From: Chloroflexus sp.
Lineage (GTDB): Bacteria; Chloroflexota; Anaerolineae; Anaerolineales; Villigracilaceae
Direction: 5' to 3'
Length of the DNA stretch: 64,000 nt
NCBI GenBank assembly: GCA_020723995.1
Contig: DYHT01000008.1
Coordinates: 1-64,000 of the forward strand
The notes under the pieces were generated by a model, which saw nothing but the letters and a program-made list of their open reading frames with translations, was not told the DNA's origin and did not search any database. This document shows, piece after piece, positions 45,496-57,116 of this stretch; position 1 is the stretch's first letter, and each line of letters begins with the position of its first letter. The position numbers and the translations under genes were made by a program.

Positions 45496-46542
45496 TTACG
45501 GCTTGACAGGCGAAACGCCGGTTTGGAGCGAGCCATCCAACAGGGCCGTGTTGATCTCTTCCATCTTGGCCTTGACTTCGGCAGGAACTTCCTTCTCCAG
45601 GTCGTGATACGGCGCGTAGCCGCCCTTGCCCAAGTAGTTGCCGCTGGGGAAGGCGCCATCCTTGGCCAGTTTGATCAGGTCGAAGGTGCCGGGGGTGAGC
45701 AGTTTCAATGCGCTCGAGAGCAGGCGGGGAGCCGCCTCAGGCAGGGTGTAGTACTGGTCGGTATCCACGCCGATGGCATAGACGCCGCGCTGCGCTGCGG
45801 CGATGACCGCGCCGTTGCCGGTCTTGCCGCCGCCGCCGAAGATCACATCCGCGCCCTTATCAATCATCGAGTTGGCCGTCGCCGCGCCCCATTCGGGATC
45901 GGTGAAAGTTTTGTCGAAGCCGACGTCACTGTGATAGACAATGAACATCTCGATGTTGGGATCGATGTAGAGCGCGCCGGCGCGGTAGCCTTCGCCAAAG
46001 CGCCAAACGGGCGGGACGACATCCGTACCAAACACGCCGCCTAGCTTGCCGGTCTTGGTCATCTGGGCCGCCAGGGCACCGACCAGGAAGCCAGCCTGAT
46101 CCTCAGGAAAGACGAGACCAGCCACGTTGGCGCGATCATTGGTGGCGTCATCGTCATACTGCCAGGCCTGGAACTGGTCCACGCCAACAAAATAGACTTT
46201 CGGATACGTCGCGGCAGCGGCATAGGTCGCCTCGCCCAGGGCGAAGCCAACGGTGACGATGACATCGTAACCGGCATCTGCGAAGGTGGCAATGTTCTTG
46301 GCATAGTCCTTCGCGTCGGTGGTTTCAATGTACTGGACGTGAGCGCCCAGTTCGGACTCAGCCAGCTTCACGCCTTCCCAGGTGGACTGGTTGAAAGATT
46401 TGTCGTCAATTTTGCCGACATCCGTCACCATGCCAACGCAAAAGACATCCGCCTTGGTGCAATCGGGGGCCTTGGGGGCGCAGGCTGGAATGAGCATCGC
46501 TGCCACGAGCAAGGCAACAATTACTCCATATAGCTTTTTCAT
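45496..46542 (-). CDS. BMP family ABC transporter substrate-binding lipoprotein
   Basis: ADVFCVGMVTDVGKIDDKSFNQSTWEGVKLAESELGAHVQYIETTD. Confidence 0.9.
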   Translation of the reverse strand: MKKLYGVIVALLVAAMLIPACAPKAPDCTKADVFCVGMVTDVGKIDDKSFNQSTWEGVKLAESELGAHVQYIETTDAKDYAKNIATFADAGYDVIVTVGFALGEATYAAAATYPKVYFVGVDQFQAWQYDDDATNDRANVAGLVFPEDQAGFLVGALAAQMTKTGKLGGVFGTDVVPPVWRFGEGYRAGALYIDPNIEMFIVYHSDVGFDKTFTDPEWGAATANSMIDKGADVIFGGGGKTGNGAVIAAAQRGVYAIGVDTDQYYTLPEAAPRLLSSALKLLTPGTFDLIKLAKDGAFPSGNYLGKGGYAPYHDLEKEVPAEVKAKMEEINTALLDGSLQTGVSPVKP

Positions 46543-46787
46543 GGTTCTTCTCCTCTTATGCTGTAATACTATTTAGGAATCGAGTGAAAGGGACAACGTG
46601 CTTGAAGTAGGATCAACTTATCGCAGACATCCACCTCCTCATAAGTAAAACGAATATTCGCAAAACCCTTGTGAAATTTCACAACAAGTATACAGCGACT
46701 CTAATCTTATGGCAAGCCCATTCCGTCTTGCCGTCTTGCCGCCAGCGCGTCTGACCTCGCGCTGGCGTGCCCGGACCGTAACTAACT

Positions 46788-48032
46788 CTACGCTTTCTGC
46801 GCTTCGCCGCGCCGGACGCCGAGCATCAGCCACCAGGCTACAGCCATAAAGACCGGTGCGATGAGCATGATCATATTATAGTTATTGCCGCTCAACTGGA
46901 TGACCAGGCCGTTGACGTTCGGTCCAACAATGGCCGAGAGCGTGGAGAACAGGTAATACAGACCGGTGTAAGTTCCCAGGCGGGCATGGGTGGTCATATC
47001 CACCACCATCGGCAGGGAGTTGATATTGATGAACGCCCAGGCGATGCCGGCCACCATCAGGAACAGGCTGATGACCGGTATCGTGCCCAGCACTGGCAGT
47101 TTTGTGATCACAGTTGTCAGCATCGCAGGCGGCAGGAAAAAGATTGTCAGGATGATCGCGCCGAGGAGCGTGATGCCGGCCATGATGGTCACGCGGCGTC
47201 CGACCTTCCCACCCACAAAACCGGAGACCAGGGCGAACAGGACGAAGAACAGCGAGAGGTGACCAAGCAGGCGCGCGCCATCGGCCTCGCCTATCCCCAG
47301 ATGATTCTTGGCATACAAGGTAAAAAAGGCTTCTATGGCTGTAAAACCCAGGAACCAGAAGAAGATCGCCAGGAACAAGCGGATGGCGCTCTTTTCTTTA
47401 TCGGCCAGCACCTGGCGCAGGCTCTCGATCATGCCGGGAAGTTTTCCGGTTTCTTCGTACACTTTTGGCTCACGAATGAACGCCAATACCAACAGGCCTG
47501 CCAGCACGACCAGCCCTGAACCCATCCAGAACGGAAAAGCCGGGTTCAGTTTATACAGCGCGCCGCCGCCGATGAACGAGATAATCGCGCCCACGCCGCC
47601 CATGAAGTTGATGATGCCGTTGGCCTGCGAGCGATATTGCGAGGGGGTAATATCCGGCATCAAGGCCACCACCGGCGTGCGCCAGAAGGCCATGCTCAAA
47701 ATCAGCGTGCTGGTGCAGGCCACAAAGAGTGGCAGGATGGCAGCCATGGGAATCAAGCCGAAGGCCAGCGCGCCGATGGGCGCGCCAATCAGCACGAACG
47801 GCAGGCGGCGGCCAATGGGTGTGCGCAGCCGGTCCGACCAGGCGCCCACAGGCGGCTGGATGAAAAGCGCTGCGATATTATCCAGCGTCATGAAGAAGCC
47901 GACCAGGGCCGGCGCAAGGCCGAACTTCTCAGAGAGATAGATCGGCACGAAGGCGTTATACACGCCCCAGATGACGCTCACGCCGAAGAAGCCGAGTCCG
48001 AGCAGGAAGATCTTGAAGATATTGAATTTCAT
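46788..48032 (-). CDS. MFS transporter (SLC45/sugar-type)
   Basis: [26 protein letters not shown]; 12-TM-type hydrophobicity. Confidence 0.8.
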   Translation of the reverse strand: MKFNIFKIFLLGLGFFGVSVIWGVYNAFVPIYLSEKFGLAPALVGFFMTLDNIAALFIQPPVGAWSDRLRTPIGRRLPFVLIGAPIGALAFGLIPMAAILPLFVACTSTLILSMAFWRTPVVALMPDITPSQYRSQANGIINFMGGVGAIISFIGGGALYKLNPAFPFWMGSGLVVLAGLLVLAFIREPKVYEETGKLPGMIESLRQVLADKEKSAIRLFLAIFFWFLGFTAIEAFFTLYAKNHLGIGEADGARLLGHLSLFFVLFALVSGFVGGKVGRRVTIMAGITLLGAIILTIFFLPPAMLTTVITKLPVLGTIPVISLFLMVAGIAWAFININSLPMVVDMTTHARLGTYTGLYYLFSTLSAIVGPNVNGLVIQLSGNNYNMIMLIAPVFMAVAWWLMLGVRRGEAQKA

Positions 48033-48847
48033 TGAGAGTCTCCTTTGTCTTTTTCGATTTGGTTGAGAATTGTCAAGTCAGCCTCGCTGAGCAGTGCGTT
48101 TTTCAACAAATCTGGCCTGCGTTTCAACGTTCGTAAAAGTGATTGCTCACGCCGCCATTTGGCTATTTTGGCATGGTCGCCGGAGAGCAAAATATCTGGC
48201 ACGCGCCAGCCGCGGAATTCGGGCGGGCGGGTGTAGTGTGGGTATTCGAGCAGCCCCGCCGCGTGGGAGTCATCGGCCGCACCGTCCGGGTCGCCCAGCA
48301 CGCCGGGGAGCAGGCGCGCAATGGCGTCAATTAAAACCAGCGCGGGCAGCTCGCCGCCGGTCAGGACGTAATCGCCAATGGAAATCTCGTCAGTGACGAG
48401 ATATTCACGGATGCGTTCGTCCATGCCCTCGTAACGGCCACAGATGAGCGCCAGGTGGGGATGGGCGGCCAGTTGCAGGGCGATCTTCTGGTTGAAGACG
48501 CGTCCCTGGGGAGTCAGCAAAATGACCGGGCAGCCTGCCCCGCCTGCCCTGGCGGTCAGGCCAGGGAGCGAAGACGAGGGGACAGGTTCAGGCATCGTGC
48601 CGAGGCGTTTATCGAGGGAGGCGCGCAGGCTTTCGACCGCTGCGAAGACAGGTTCTGGTTTCATGACCATGCCGCCGCCGCCGCCGTAGGGTTCGTCGTC
48701 GGTAACGTGATGGCGGTCGGTCGCCCAGTCGCGGATATTGTGGATGCGCACGTCAATCAGCCCGCGCTGGCGGGCACGCTGGAGGATGCTGCTTTCCAAG
48801 TAAGGGGGGAATACGTCGGGTAAGAGCGTGAATACATCAAACCGCAT
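48029..48847 (-). CDS. trmD: tRNA (guanine-N1)-methyltransferase, with in-frame repeat insertion
   Basis: [72 protein letters not shown]. Confidence 0.93.
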   Translation of the reverse strand: MRFDVFTLLPDVFPPYLESSILQRARQRGLIDVRIHNIRDWATDRHHVTDDEPYGGGGGMVMKPEPVFAAVESLRASLDKRLGTMPEPVPSSSLPGLTARAGGAGCPVILLTPQGRVFNQKIALQLAAHPHLALICGRYEGMDERIREYLVTDEISIGDYVLTGGELPALVLIDAIARLLPGVLGDPDGAADDSHAAGLLEYPHYTRPPEFRGWRVPDILLSGDHAKIAKWRREQSLLRTLKRRPDLLKNALLSEADLTILNQIEKDKGDSQ

Positions 48848-48964
48848 GCCTACATTCTAGCATAAGAAAAAATAATCGCAATACCCCTAGACAAAGTAAT
48901 CTTGACGCGCCTTAACAGGCAATGGTAAGATGAACCCATGTATCTACGAGGTTCGAAATGGAGC

Positions 48965-50212
48965 ATGAAGCGCCGGCGGCAGCCAATTAACATTTTTCGT
49001 ATCCTCCTGTTGCTGCTGTTGGTTGTGATTGCCATTTATATCAACCGAGTCGTGATACCGACTGTGCCGCCGCCTTTCGTCCCAACTGCCACCGCCACCC
49101 GCCAGTCTGAATCGTACATTATCGAGGCAGAGGAACTTTTCAACCAGGGCAAACTGCTGCAAGCCATCGAGTTATATCAGGAAGCTATCCGCATCAAACC
49201 GGATGAACCGGCGACATTCGTCGCCCTGGCGCGTGTCCAGGTTTTTGCCGGGCAGTATAAGGAAGCCCAAACCAACACCGAGAATGCGCTGCTGCTAAAT
49301 CCCAACAATTCGATGGCTCACGCAGTGCGCGGCTGGGCGCTGACGCAGGACAAAGATTATCTTGCCGCCGAGGCGGCCATCAAACGCGCCTTGGAACTCG
49401 ATCCCAACAACGGCATCGCCCACGCCTATTACGCTGAATTGTTGGGGGACATGTTTCTCGATAACAGCGGGCCGTTCGACGCCATCGTCTTGGCTGGCGA
49501 AGAATCGCGCGTCGCAACGACGCTGGCACCCAATTCACTGGAAGCGCACCGCGCCCGCGCGTTTATCCTGGAAATCACCGACAATCGCGAACAGGCCGTG
49601 CAGGAATATAAAAATGCGATCGCCATCAATGGCAACATCGCAGACCTGCATCTAGCGCTCGGACGCACCTATCGGGCCATGGGAGTGATAGATAAGGCCA
49701 TCCAGGAGTTCACCCTGGCCAATACCCTCAACCCGTCTGATCCAACCTCGGCACTGTATACCTCGCGCACTTACGCCTCCGTCCGCGAGGATGCCAAGGC
49801 CGCGCAGTATGCCGAACAGGCCGTCAAAGTCGCGCCCACCGATCCTTACTTGCGCGGCAATTGGGGTGTGATGCTTTACCGCAACCTTCAATGGCCGAAG
49901 GCGGTCGTGCAGTTATCCCTGGCCATCAACGGCGGCCTGGCCGAAGAAGGGCAGGCCATTCAACCGCTAACCTTGACCGGGGGTGATGCGCGCCTGGTTG
50001 AATACTTCACCACCTATGCCCTCCTGCTGGCGCGCATGAACCGCTGCAGTGAGGTCTTGCCGGTAACGCAGTTGATTCTGGACAAAGTCCATGCAGACGA
50101 GATCGCGGTTTATAACGCCAATGAAAGCCTGCGCATCTGCCAAAATAACCTGCTCACGCCCTCCCCAATTCCGCCGGCCTCGCCGACCCCAGGAATAACC
50201 CCTACGCCATGA
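48965..50212 (+). CDS. TPR-repeat protein with N-terminal TM
   Basis: AEELFNQGKLLQAIELYQEAIRIKPDEP TPR units. Confidence 0.8.
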   Translation: MKRRRQPINIFRILLLLLLVVIAIYINRVVIPTVPPPFVPTATATRQSESYIIEAEELFNQGKLLQAIELYQEAIRIKPDEPATFVALARVQVFAGQYKEAQTNTENALLLNPNNSMAHAVRGWALTQDKDYLAAEAAIKRALELDPNNGIAHAYYAELLGDMFLDNSGPFDAIVLAGEESRVATTLAPNSLEAHRARAFILEITDNREQAVQEYKNAIAINGNIADLHLALGRTYRAMGVIDKAIQEFTLANTLNPSDPTSALYTSRTYASVREDAKAAQYAEQAVKVAPTDPYLRGNWGVMLYRNLQWPKAVVQLSLAINGGLAEEGQAIQPLTLTGGDARLVEYFTTYALLLARMNRCSEVLPVTQLILDKVHADEIAVYNANESLRICQNNLLTPSPIPPASPTPGITPTP

Positions 50213-50217
50213 ATGTG

Positions 50218-51627
50218 ATGTCACGCCGCCCGCTCTTCCACCAAAAGCGGCGCTCCAACCTCTACCGGGTGTTCGTTTTAGTCCTCTTTATCCTGGTTGG
50301 CGCCTGGTTTACCAATCAAGTCAACAAGGGGGCGATCACACATCCTTTCTTGCCGACCCCCACGCCCACGCGCACGGTACGTTCCTTCGCCCTGGAAGGG
50401 GAGGCCTCCTTCGCGGTCGGCAAACTCGAAGATGCCATCACCGCCTACCAGGAAGCGGTCAGGGTTGATGCGACCAACCCCGAGGCCTGGGCGAAATTGG
50501 CTCGCATCCAGACCTATTCCTCCAACCTGTTGACCACCGATGCCCAGCGCCAGAAACGCCTACAGGAAGCGTTGGATTCGATCAATCAAGCCATCGCCCT
50601 CGCCCCGGATGACAGCACGGTTCACGCCATACGCGCCTTCGTGCTGGATTGGAACGCCAGCGCGGTGACCACTGAAGATGAAAAACAATCTTTGCTCATC
50701 CAGGCCGAGCAAGCGGCCGTGCGCGCTCTCACGTTGGATCCCCATAATGTCCTGGCGCAGGCTTTCTACGCCGAAATCCTGGTGGACCAGCAGAAATGGT
50801 CGCAGGCCGAGCAGGTCATCCTGCAGGCCGTCCAGCGCGACCCAAGCCTGATGGACGTGCATCGCGTCCATGCCTACGTGCTTGAATCCACCGGAAGTTA
50901 CCTGCAGGCTATCGAGGCATATAAGCAGGCCATCCGCATCAACCCCAACCTGACTTTCCTGTACATCTCCGTAGGTGTTAATTACCGCCGTCTCGCATTC
51001 GAAAGCACGGTCAAGAGTGAGCGGGATGACCTTTATGAAACCGCCATGGAATATTTCGCCCAGGCCGCCAAATTGAATAAACAATTGGAAATCAAGGATC
51101 CGATCCCATACATCGCCATCGCCAAAACCTACTCCCAACAAGGCGATTTCTTTGCCGCCGCGCTGAACATCAAGAAAGCGCTCGAGTTTGACCCCGCCAA
51201 CGCGGATATCCACGGCCAATTGGGCATCATTTATTTTAAATCCCGCAACTATGAAGGCTCCATCCCGGCCCTGAAATGCGCCGTGCGCGGCTGCACGGCC
51301 AATGAATCCTGCCAGGCGCGCTTCGGCAGTGATTGCGGCGCAAATCAAATCGGTGTGGATGTGCAAGCCCAGGCGCTCTCGCCGCGTACGGTCGTCTACT
51401 ACTATACCTACGGCTCGGTGCTGGCAGCCCTCAGCCGCCCGCAGCAGAACTATTGCCCAGAAGCGGTAGTTGTCCTCGGCCAGGTGCGCGCCGACTTCGG
51501 TGGCGACCCGACCATTGCCAGCATCGTTGACGCCGGCGAGCAGATTTGCTTTTCAGTGGCGCAAGCCCTGGCCCAAACGCCGACGCCCTACTTTACCCCA
51601 ACGCCGCTCCCGACGCCGCGTCCGTAA
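50218..51627 (+). CDS. TPR-repeat protein, paralogue of upstream gene
   Basis: Tandem TPR units, same N-terminal TM layout (GEASFAVGKLEDAITAYQEAVRVDATNPEAW). Confidence 0.8.
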   Translation: MSRRPLFHQKRRSNLYRVFVLVLFILVGAWFTNQVNKGAITHPFLPTPTPTRTVRSFALEGEASFAVGKLEDAITAYQEAVRVDATNPEAWAKLARIQTYSSNLLTTDAQRQKRLQEALDSINQAIALAPDDSTVHAIRAFVLDWNASAVTTEDEKQSLLIQAEQAAVRALTLDPHNVLAQAFYAEILVDQQKWSQAEQVILQAVQRDPSLMDVHRVHAYVLESTGSYLQAIEAYKQAIRINPNLTFLYISVGVNYRRLAFESTVKSERDDLYETAMEYFAQAAKLNKQLEIKDPIPYIAIAKTYSQQGDFFAAALNIKKALEFDPANADIHGQLGIIYFKSRNYEGSIPALKCAVRGCTANESCQARFGSDCGANQIGVDVQAQALSPRTVVYYYTYGSVLAALSRPQQNYCPEAVVVLGQVRADFGGDPTIASIVDAGEQICFSVAQALAQTPTPYFTPTPLPTPRP

Positions 51628-51705
51628 GGTAAAACTCAGTAAATCACAGGTTCAATATTCGCATGATATGTATATCAGAGTTTTGTTAAAATTCGTTTTT
51701 CTCCC

Positions 51706-51734
51706 TTGACGTCTATCTTGAAGACAAGTATGAT
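51706..51734 (+). promoter_or_regulatory. Sigma-A-type promoter of groES-groEL
   Basis: TTGACG (51706-51711), 17-bp spacer, TATGAT (51729-51734). Confidence 0.75.
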
Positions 51735-51739
51735 AGCGT

Positions 51740-51766
51740 TTAGCACTCTGTAAGCACGAGTGCTAA
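51740..51766 (+). promoter_or_regulatory. CIRCE element (HrcA operator)
   Basis: TTAGCACTC-TGTAAGCAC-GAGTGCTAA, exact consensus with N9 spacer. Confidence 0.97.
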
Positions 51767-51820
51767 ATTGCTGAAACCCTTTATTCTACGAAGTATGCTG
51801 CGCACAGGAGGCGAATGATT

Positions 51821-52120
51821 ATGGCACTATCTCTTAAACCACTCGGCAACCGCGTCGTGGTTGAACCCCTCGAGCAGGAAGAAATCACTGCGGGAGGCAT
51901 CGTAATACCCGAAACGGCCAAGGAAAAGCCCCAACAGGGCCTCGTCCTGTCCGTCGGTCCCGGCGACCGCGACGAAGACGGCAAGCGCATCCCTATGGAT
52001 GTGGCCGCCGGCGACAAAGTTCTCTTCGCCAAGTACTCTGGCACCGAGTTCAAAATTGACGGCAAGAAGCTGCTCATCCTACGTGAGAGCGACCTGCTGG
52101 CTATTATCGAGGGCAAGTAA
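51821..52120 (+). CDS. groES: Co-chaperonin GroES
   Basis: [44 protein letters not shown]. Confidence 0.97.
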   Translation: MALSLKPLGNRVVVEPLEQEEITAGGIVIPETAKEKPQQGLVLSVGPGDRDEDGKRIPMDVAAGDKVLFAKYSGTEFKIDGKKLLILRESDLLAIIEGK

Positions 52121-52173
52121 CCCCCAAATGGCAGCCAGCAGGCTACCAAAAATGTAACTGGAGGAATTGAATT

Positions 52174-53814
52174 ATGGCAGCAAAACAACTTGTTTTTTCC
52201 GAAGACGCCCGCCGGCGGCTCAAGAATGGTATTGACATCCTGGCGAGCGCTGTCGCCACCACCCTCGGCCCCAAAGGCCGCAATGTAGCGGTGGATCGCA
52301 AGTTCGGCTCCCCCACCATCACCCATGATGGTGTGACTGTCGCCAAGGAAATCGAACTCGCGGACCAATTCGAGAATATGGGTGCGCAACTGCTCAAGGA
52401 AGCCGCCACCAAGACCAATGACATCGCCGGCGACGGCACCACCACCTCGACCATCCTGGCGCACGCCATCGTGACCGAAGGCCTGAAGAACCTGGCCGCC
52501 GGCTCCAACCCGATGCGCCTCAAGCTGGGCATCGAGCAGGGCACGGATGCGGTCGTCGAGGTGCTGCGCAAGATGTCGCAGAAGATCGAGACCAAGGAAG
52601 AGATCGCTTCAGTGGCGACCAACTCGGCCGCCGACACCGAAATCGGCAACCTGATTGCCGATGTGATGGACAAAGTCGGCAAAGACGGCGTCATCACGGT
52701 TGAAGAATCCAAGTCCCTGCAATTCGAGACCGAATACGTTGAGGGTATGCAGTTCGACCGCGGCTACATCTCGCCCTATTTCATCACCGATCCCGAACAC
52801 ATGGAAACATCCATCGCGGAACCTTATGTCCTGGTCTACGACAAGAAAATTTCCGCCGCCCAGGATATCGTCCCGCTGCTCGAGAAGCTCGTCCAGATCG
52901 GCAAGCGCGAACTGGTCATCATCGCCGAGGACGTGGACGGCGAAGCCCTGGCGACGCTCGTCCTTAACAAACTGCGCGGCATGTTGAACGTGCTGGCCAT
53001 CAAAGCCCCCGGCTTTGGCGACCGCCGCAAGGCCATGATGCAGGACATTGCCGTCCTGACCGGCGGACAGGTCATCTCCGAAGAGACCGGCCGCAAGCTG
53101 GAGACCGCCACCGTCCAGGACCTGGGCCGCGCCGAGAAGGTTGTCGCTGATAAGGATAACACCACCATCATCGGCGGCAAGGGCGATCCGACCGCCATCA
53201 AAGGCCGCATTGACCAGATCCGCGTCGAGATTGACAAGTCCACCAGCGACTACGACAAGGAGAAACTCCAGGAGCGCCTGGCCAAACTCTCCGGCGGCGT
53301 AGCCATCATCCGCGTCGGCGCGGCGACCGAGACCGAGCTGAAAGAGAAGAAGCATCGCGTCGAAGACGCCCTCTCCGCCACGCGTGCCGCCATCGAGGAA
53401 GGTATCGTCCCCGGCGGCGAGATTGTCTTCATCAACGCTGTCTCCGCTCTGGATAAAGTGAAGATGACCGGCGAAGACGAATCCATCGGGGTCGCCATCG
53501 TCCGCAAGGCGCTCGAAGCCCCCATCCGCAAACTGGCTGAAAACGCCGGCCAGGATGGCGCGGTCATCATCGAGAACGTCCGCAGCAGGGCCAAAGAAAA
53601 AGACAACAAGAACATCGGCTACAACGTCATCAGCGGCGAATACGTGGACATGATCAAGGACGGCATCATTGACCCGCTCAAGGTCGTGCGCGGCGCGCTC
53701 GAAAATGCCGCCTCGATCGCAGCCATGATCCTGACCACCGAGTGCTTGATCACCGACGTGCCTGAAAAAGAAAAGATGCCCGCCATGCCACCCGGCGGCG
53801 GTATGGATTACTAA
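52174..53814 (+). CDS. groEL: Chaperonin GroEL
   Basis: [36 protein letters not shown]; ends GGGMDY. Confidence 0.98.
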   Translation: MAAKQLVFSEDARRRLKNGIDILASAVATTLGPKGRNVAVDRKFGSPTITHDGVTVAKEIELADQFENMGAQLLKEAATKTNDIAGDGTTTSTILAHAIVTEGLKNLAAGSNPMRLKLGIEQGTDAVVEVLRKMSQKIETKEEIASVATNSAADTEIGNLIADVMDKVGKDGVITVEESKSLQFETEYVEGMQFDRGYISPYFITDPEHMETSIAEPYVLVYDKKISAAQDIVPLLEKLVQIGKRELVIIAEDVDGEALATLVLNKLRGMLNVLAIKAPGFGDRRKAMMQDIAVLTGGQVISEETGRKLETATVQDLGRAEKVVADKDNTTIIGGKGDPTAIKGRIDQIRVEIDKSTSDYDKEKLQERLAKLSGGVAIIRVGAATETELKEKKHRVEDALSATRAAIEEGIVPGGEIVFINAVSALDKVKMTGEDESIGVAIVRKALEAPIRKLAENAGQDGAVIIENVRSRAKEKDNKNIGYNVISGEYVDMIKDGIIDPLKVVRGALENAASIAAMILTTECLITDVPEKEKMPAMPPGGGMDY

Positions 53815-53827
53815 AAGCAGATAGTCA

Positions 53828-53865
53828 GAAACCCGATTTCTTCAAGAAATCGGGTTTCTTCTTTT
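53828..53865 (+). terminator. Rho-independent terminator downstream of groEL
   Basis: GAAACCCGATTTCTTCAAGAAATCGGGTTTCTTCTTTT. Confidence 0.9.
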
Positions 53866-53900
53866 GCGCAGCACTCTTCGAGCAGGTATAATCATCACCA

Positions 53901-54794
53901 ATGTCCGCCTCAACGTCGAAACTCTACCCAACATTCCTGATGCTCGTTGTCGCCCTGAGCCTATCCGCCTGTGCGCAGCATACTTCGTCCAGCCCGGCAA
54001 CGCCAACTGCCATGCCCTCCCCAACGCTGCTTCCGCCGACGCCGATCTCATTGGCGGCTACCGTCAACGGCGAGGGCATCACCGCCGCCGAATTCGAGGC
54101 CGGTTTGGCTCGTTTCCAGTCCGCGCAGATCGCACTGGGCAACAATATCTCGCTCGAAGAGGCCGCCCAACGTGTGATGGACGACCTGATTGATCAAATA
54201 CTCCTGGCGCAAGGCGCCCAGGCTGAAGGTTTTAGCGTGGATGAGGCCATGCTCCAGAATCGCATCGCTCGTTTATCCGAGCAAGTCGGCGGTGTGGAAA
54301 AGCTGGCCGCCTGGCAGTCCGCGCATGGCTACTCCGCTGAGACCTTCCGCCAGGAATTGCGCCGCCAGATGGCTGCCGCCTGGATGCGGGATAAGGTCAT
54401 CGCCGCCGTGCCCAATACCGCCGAGCAGGTACATGTCCGGCAGATTTTGCTCTATAATGCGGACACAGCGCAGAAAGTACTGGCTCAACTAAAATCCGGC
54501 GCCGATTTCAATACGCTGGCTGCGCAATACGACCCTGCCACGCAAGGCGAACTGGGCTGGTTCCCGCGCGGGTACCTGCTCCAGCCGCAAATTGAAAAAG
54601 CCGCTTTCGCCCTCCAGCCTGGCCAGACCAGCGACGTCATCCAGAGTTCGGTGGGCTACCACATCCTGATGCTGCTCGAACGCGACTCCAGCCGCCTGCT
54701 GTCCCCCGATGCCCGCTTGACGCTCCAGAACCAGGCGCTGGAGAATTGGCTCCAGGAACAGCGCGCCAAAAGTATGATCAGGCTGGCACCGTGA
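53901..54794 (+). CDS. PpiC/SurA-type peptidyl-prolyl isomerase lipoprotein
   Basis: VHVRQILLYNADTAQKVLAQLKSGADFNTLAAQYDPATQGELGWFPRGYL. Confidence 0.85.
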   Translation: MSASTSKLYPTFLMLVVALSLSACAQHTSSSPATPTAMPSPTLLPPTPISLAATVNGEGITAAEFEAGLARFQSAQIALGNNISLEEAAQRVMDDLIDQILLAQGAQAEGFSVDEAMLQNRIARLSEQVGGVEKLAAWQSAHGYSAETFRQELRRQMAAAWMRDKVIAAVPNTAEQVHVRQILLYNADTAQKVLAQLKSGADFNTLAAQYDPATQGELGWFPRGYLLQPQIEKAAFALQPGQTSDVIQSSVGYHILMLLERDSSRLLSPDARLTLQNQALENWLQEQRAKSMIRLAP

Positions 54795-54940
54795 CGAAGA
54801 CCCTAAAGATTTTATCTGCGCAATCAGTGAGCCAACATCGCCCTTTTCGGCAAGAAACCTGCCCAGACAAGGCAAAAAACCTTTAGGGTCTGGGTTTTCA
54901 GATAGTTTCTTGCGTCCTGGACCAAACAGGAGAATCCGCA

Positions 54941-55743
54941 ATGAAGAATTATGACCTGCAGACCGAAAAACGTTCCGCCAATCCAATTTTTTGGAATGTC
55001 GCCACCCTGCTCGTCTTGATCGGGACCCTTGTCATGGGACTCCTTTTCCTGGACATTTTCCTCAACCCGACCTCCAGCCTGAATCCCTTTCCGCCCCCGC
55101 CCACGCCCACCTTGCTCCAATTTCCGACCGCAACGATCACCCCTCTCTCCCTGCCAGCCACCTGGACCCCCAGCCCGACCGTCCAGCCCAGCAATACCCC
55201 TACCCCACGGCCTACTTATACATTGGAGCCAACATTCACGCCTTTTATCATTCCGCTGAAGACCACTCCCACCGAACAGGCATACCCACCGCTACGCCCG
55301 ATGCCACTCGTACACCAACCCCCACTTCCACGAAACTGGTGACACCCACTAATACCCCTTCCCCGACGGGTATGCCTTTCGCCGCGACGGTTGATTATAT
55401 GGCCAGCACCAGCTACCATCCCGAGGCGGGTTGCAATTGGATGGGCGTGGCCGGCCAGGCCGTGGCTAAGAACAACAGCCCCATCTTGTACCTGACCATC
55501 CACCTGGGTGGGAAGGTAGGCGATCAGTTGGTTGACTATCTCACTCTTAGCGGCACCGCGCCCACTTATGGCCAGAGCGGCTTCGAATTCGTCCTCGGCA
55601 ACAAGCCGGTCGCTTCCACCCAAACGCTATGGATCCAATTGCTCGACCAGCAGAACCTGCCCTTCAGCGATAAGATCTACCTGGATACCTTCGATGACTG
55701 CGCTAAGAATTTGATCATGGTGCGCTTCAAGAAAGTACAATAA
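54941..55743 (+). pseudogene. Proline/threonine-rich membrane-anchored protein split by a frameshift
   Basis: ORF 54941..55342 (TM + PT linker) continues in the frame of ORF 54991..55743 (...GIPTATPDATRTPTPTSTK...) after about 55270-55290. Confidence 0.75.
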
Positions 55744-55755
55744 GCAAAATTGCTC

Positions 55756-55788
55756 AACCTCCCGCAGGTTCACAACCTGCGGGAGGTT
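55756..55788. terminator. Bidirectional hairpin terminator between convergent genes
   Basis: AACCTCCCGCAGGTTCACAACCTGCGGGAGGTT. Confidence 0.85.
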
Positions 55789-55797
55789 TGTTATTTC

Positions 55798-56721
55798 TTA
55801 CACTGCCACATTCCAATGTGCATACTTGGGATTGTCCCCGCGCACCACCTCATTGAAAAGCTTGCGCAACCCCTCAGCGACTGGCCCCATCACCCCTTTG
55901 CCGACCGGCTGGTGATCCACCTGGGTCACTGCCGTCACCTGGGCGGCCGTACCGGTCAGGATCAGCTCGTCACAGATGTAGATCTCGGTGCGGTCGATCG
56001 GACGTTCGACCACAGTGAGGTTTAACTCATCACGCGCCAGTTCGATGACCGTCCGCCGGGTGATGCCCTCCAGGATGTTCTCGGTCACCGATGGAGTGAT
56101 CAGCAGGCCGTCTCGCACGATCAACACATTCATGGCGCTGCCTTCCGAGAGATGCCCATCCTGGGTCAGGACGAGCGCCTCGTCGTAACCGTTCAGCGCC
56201 GCCTCGGTCTTTGCCAGCGCCGAGTTGACATATGCCCCGCTGATCTTGCCGCGCGCCGGGATCATGTTGTCGTCAATCCGCCGCCAGGAAGAAACCATCA
56301 CAGTAGCATTGGTATCGTTCTTGATATATTGGCCGAATGGCAGGGCAAACATGGTCAGTTCGTCGGTCAAGTCGTGCAGGCGCACGCCGATTTGCTCGTC
56401 CGCTTTATAAGCCAGTGGGCGGATGTAGATATTCTGCTGATAGCCCTCTGCGCGTAAGAGTTCCAGCATGATTTCTGTTAGGCTTTCGGGCGTGTAATCG
56501 AACTGCATCAACAGCAGGCGGCACGAGTGCAAGAAGCGCCGGAAATGGTCATGGGGACGAAAAACGAAGAGCTGCTTCTTCTCTTCGTTCCAGTAGCCGC
56601 GCAGGCCGCCGAAGACGGCTGTGCCGTAGTTTAAGGCATGGGTCGCAACCCCCACTTTTGCTTCCGAATAGGAGACGATTTTCCCCTGAAAAAAAGCATG
56701 CTTGGGAAGCGGACTTTCCAC
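55798..56721 (-). CDS. ilvE: Branched-chain amino acid aminotransferase
   Basis: GTAVFGGLRGYWNEEKKQLFVFRPHDHFRRFLHSCRLL; LSEGSAMNVLIVRDGLLITP. Confidence 0.93.
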   Translation of the reverse strand: MESPLPKHAFFQGKIVSYSEAKVGVATHALNYGTAVFGGLRGYWNEEKKQLFVFRPHDHFRRFLHSCRLLLMQFDYTPESLTEIMLELLRAEGYQQNIYIRPLAYKADEQIGVRLHDLTDELTMFALPFGQYIKNDTNATVMVSSWRRIDDNMIPARGKISGAYVNSALAKTEAALNGYDEALVLTQDGHLSEGSAMNVLIVRDGLLITPSVTENILEGITRRTVIELARDELNLTVVERPIDRTEIYICDELILTGTAAQVTAVTQVDHQPVGKGVMGPVAEGLRKLFNEVVRGDNPKYAHWNVAV

Positions 56722-56884
56722 TGATACACCTCCGTATGGGATTGGATGCAGCCCCCTTCTGCGAATTTATTATACTCGAAACACGCCGCCACGTTCCGGA
56801 CGCTGTGCCTGCCGGCCCATCCTGACAGAAACCCGTTTTCTCCGAAATCGCAAACGTGCTATACTTTTCTCGATAGGAGAACAA

Positions 56885-57116
56885 ATGGAAACTCTTACCA
56901 CGTCCAAAGGACAGATTTGTCATCCCCTCCGCCATCCGGCGCAGACTGGGCATCCAACCGGGCACGCGCATCCAGGTGGAACTGGATGAAGAGGCCGGGC
57001 GAATCATATTGACGCCCGTCACACGCGAATACATCCATAGCCTGCGGGGCAAATATAAAGGCAGGAAATTACTGGAGGCGCTGGCAGAAGAAAAACAGCG
57101 CGAGAAGGGGTTCTGA
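56885..57116 (+). pseudogene. AbrB/VapB-type antitoxin with single-nucleotide frameshift
   Basis: METLTTSKGQI then, after one extra T, VIPSAIRRRLGIQPGTRIQVELDEEAGRIILTPVTREYIHSLRGKYKGRKLLEALAEEKQREKGF. Confidence 0.85.

Noticed and set aside
55265-55290. Programmed -1 ribosomal frameshift in the PT-rich protein
   Set aside because: No X XXY YYZ slippery site with downstream structure found near the frame change.
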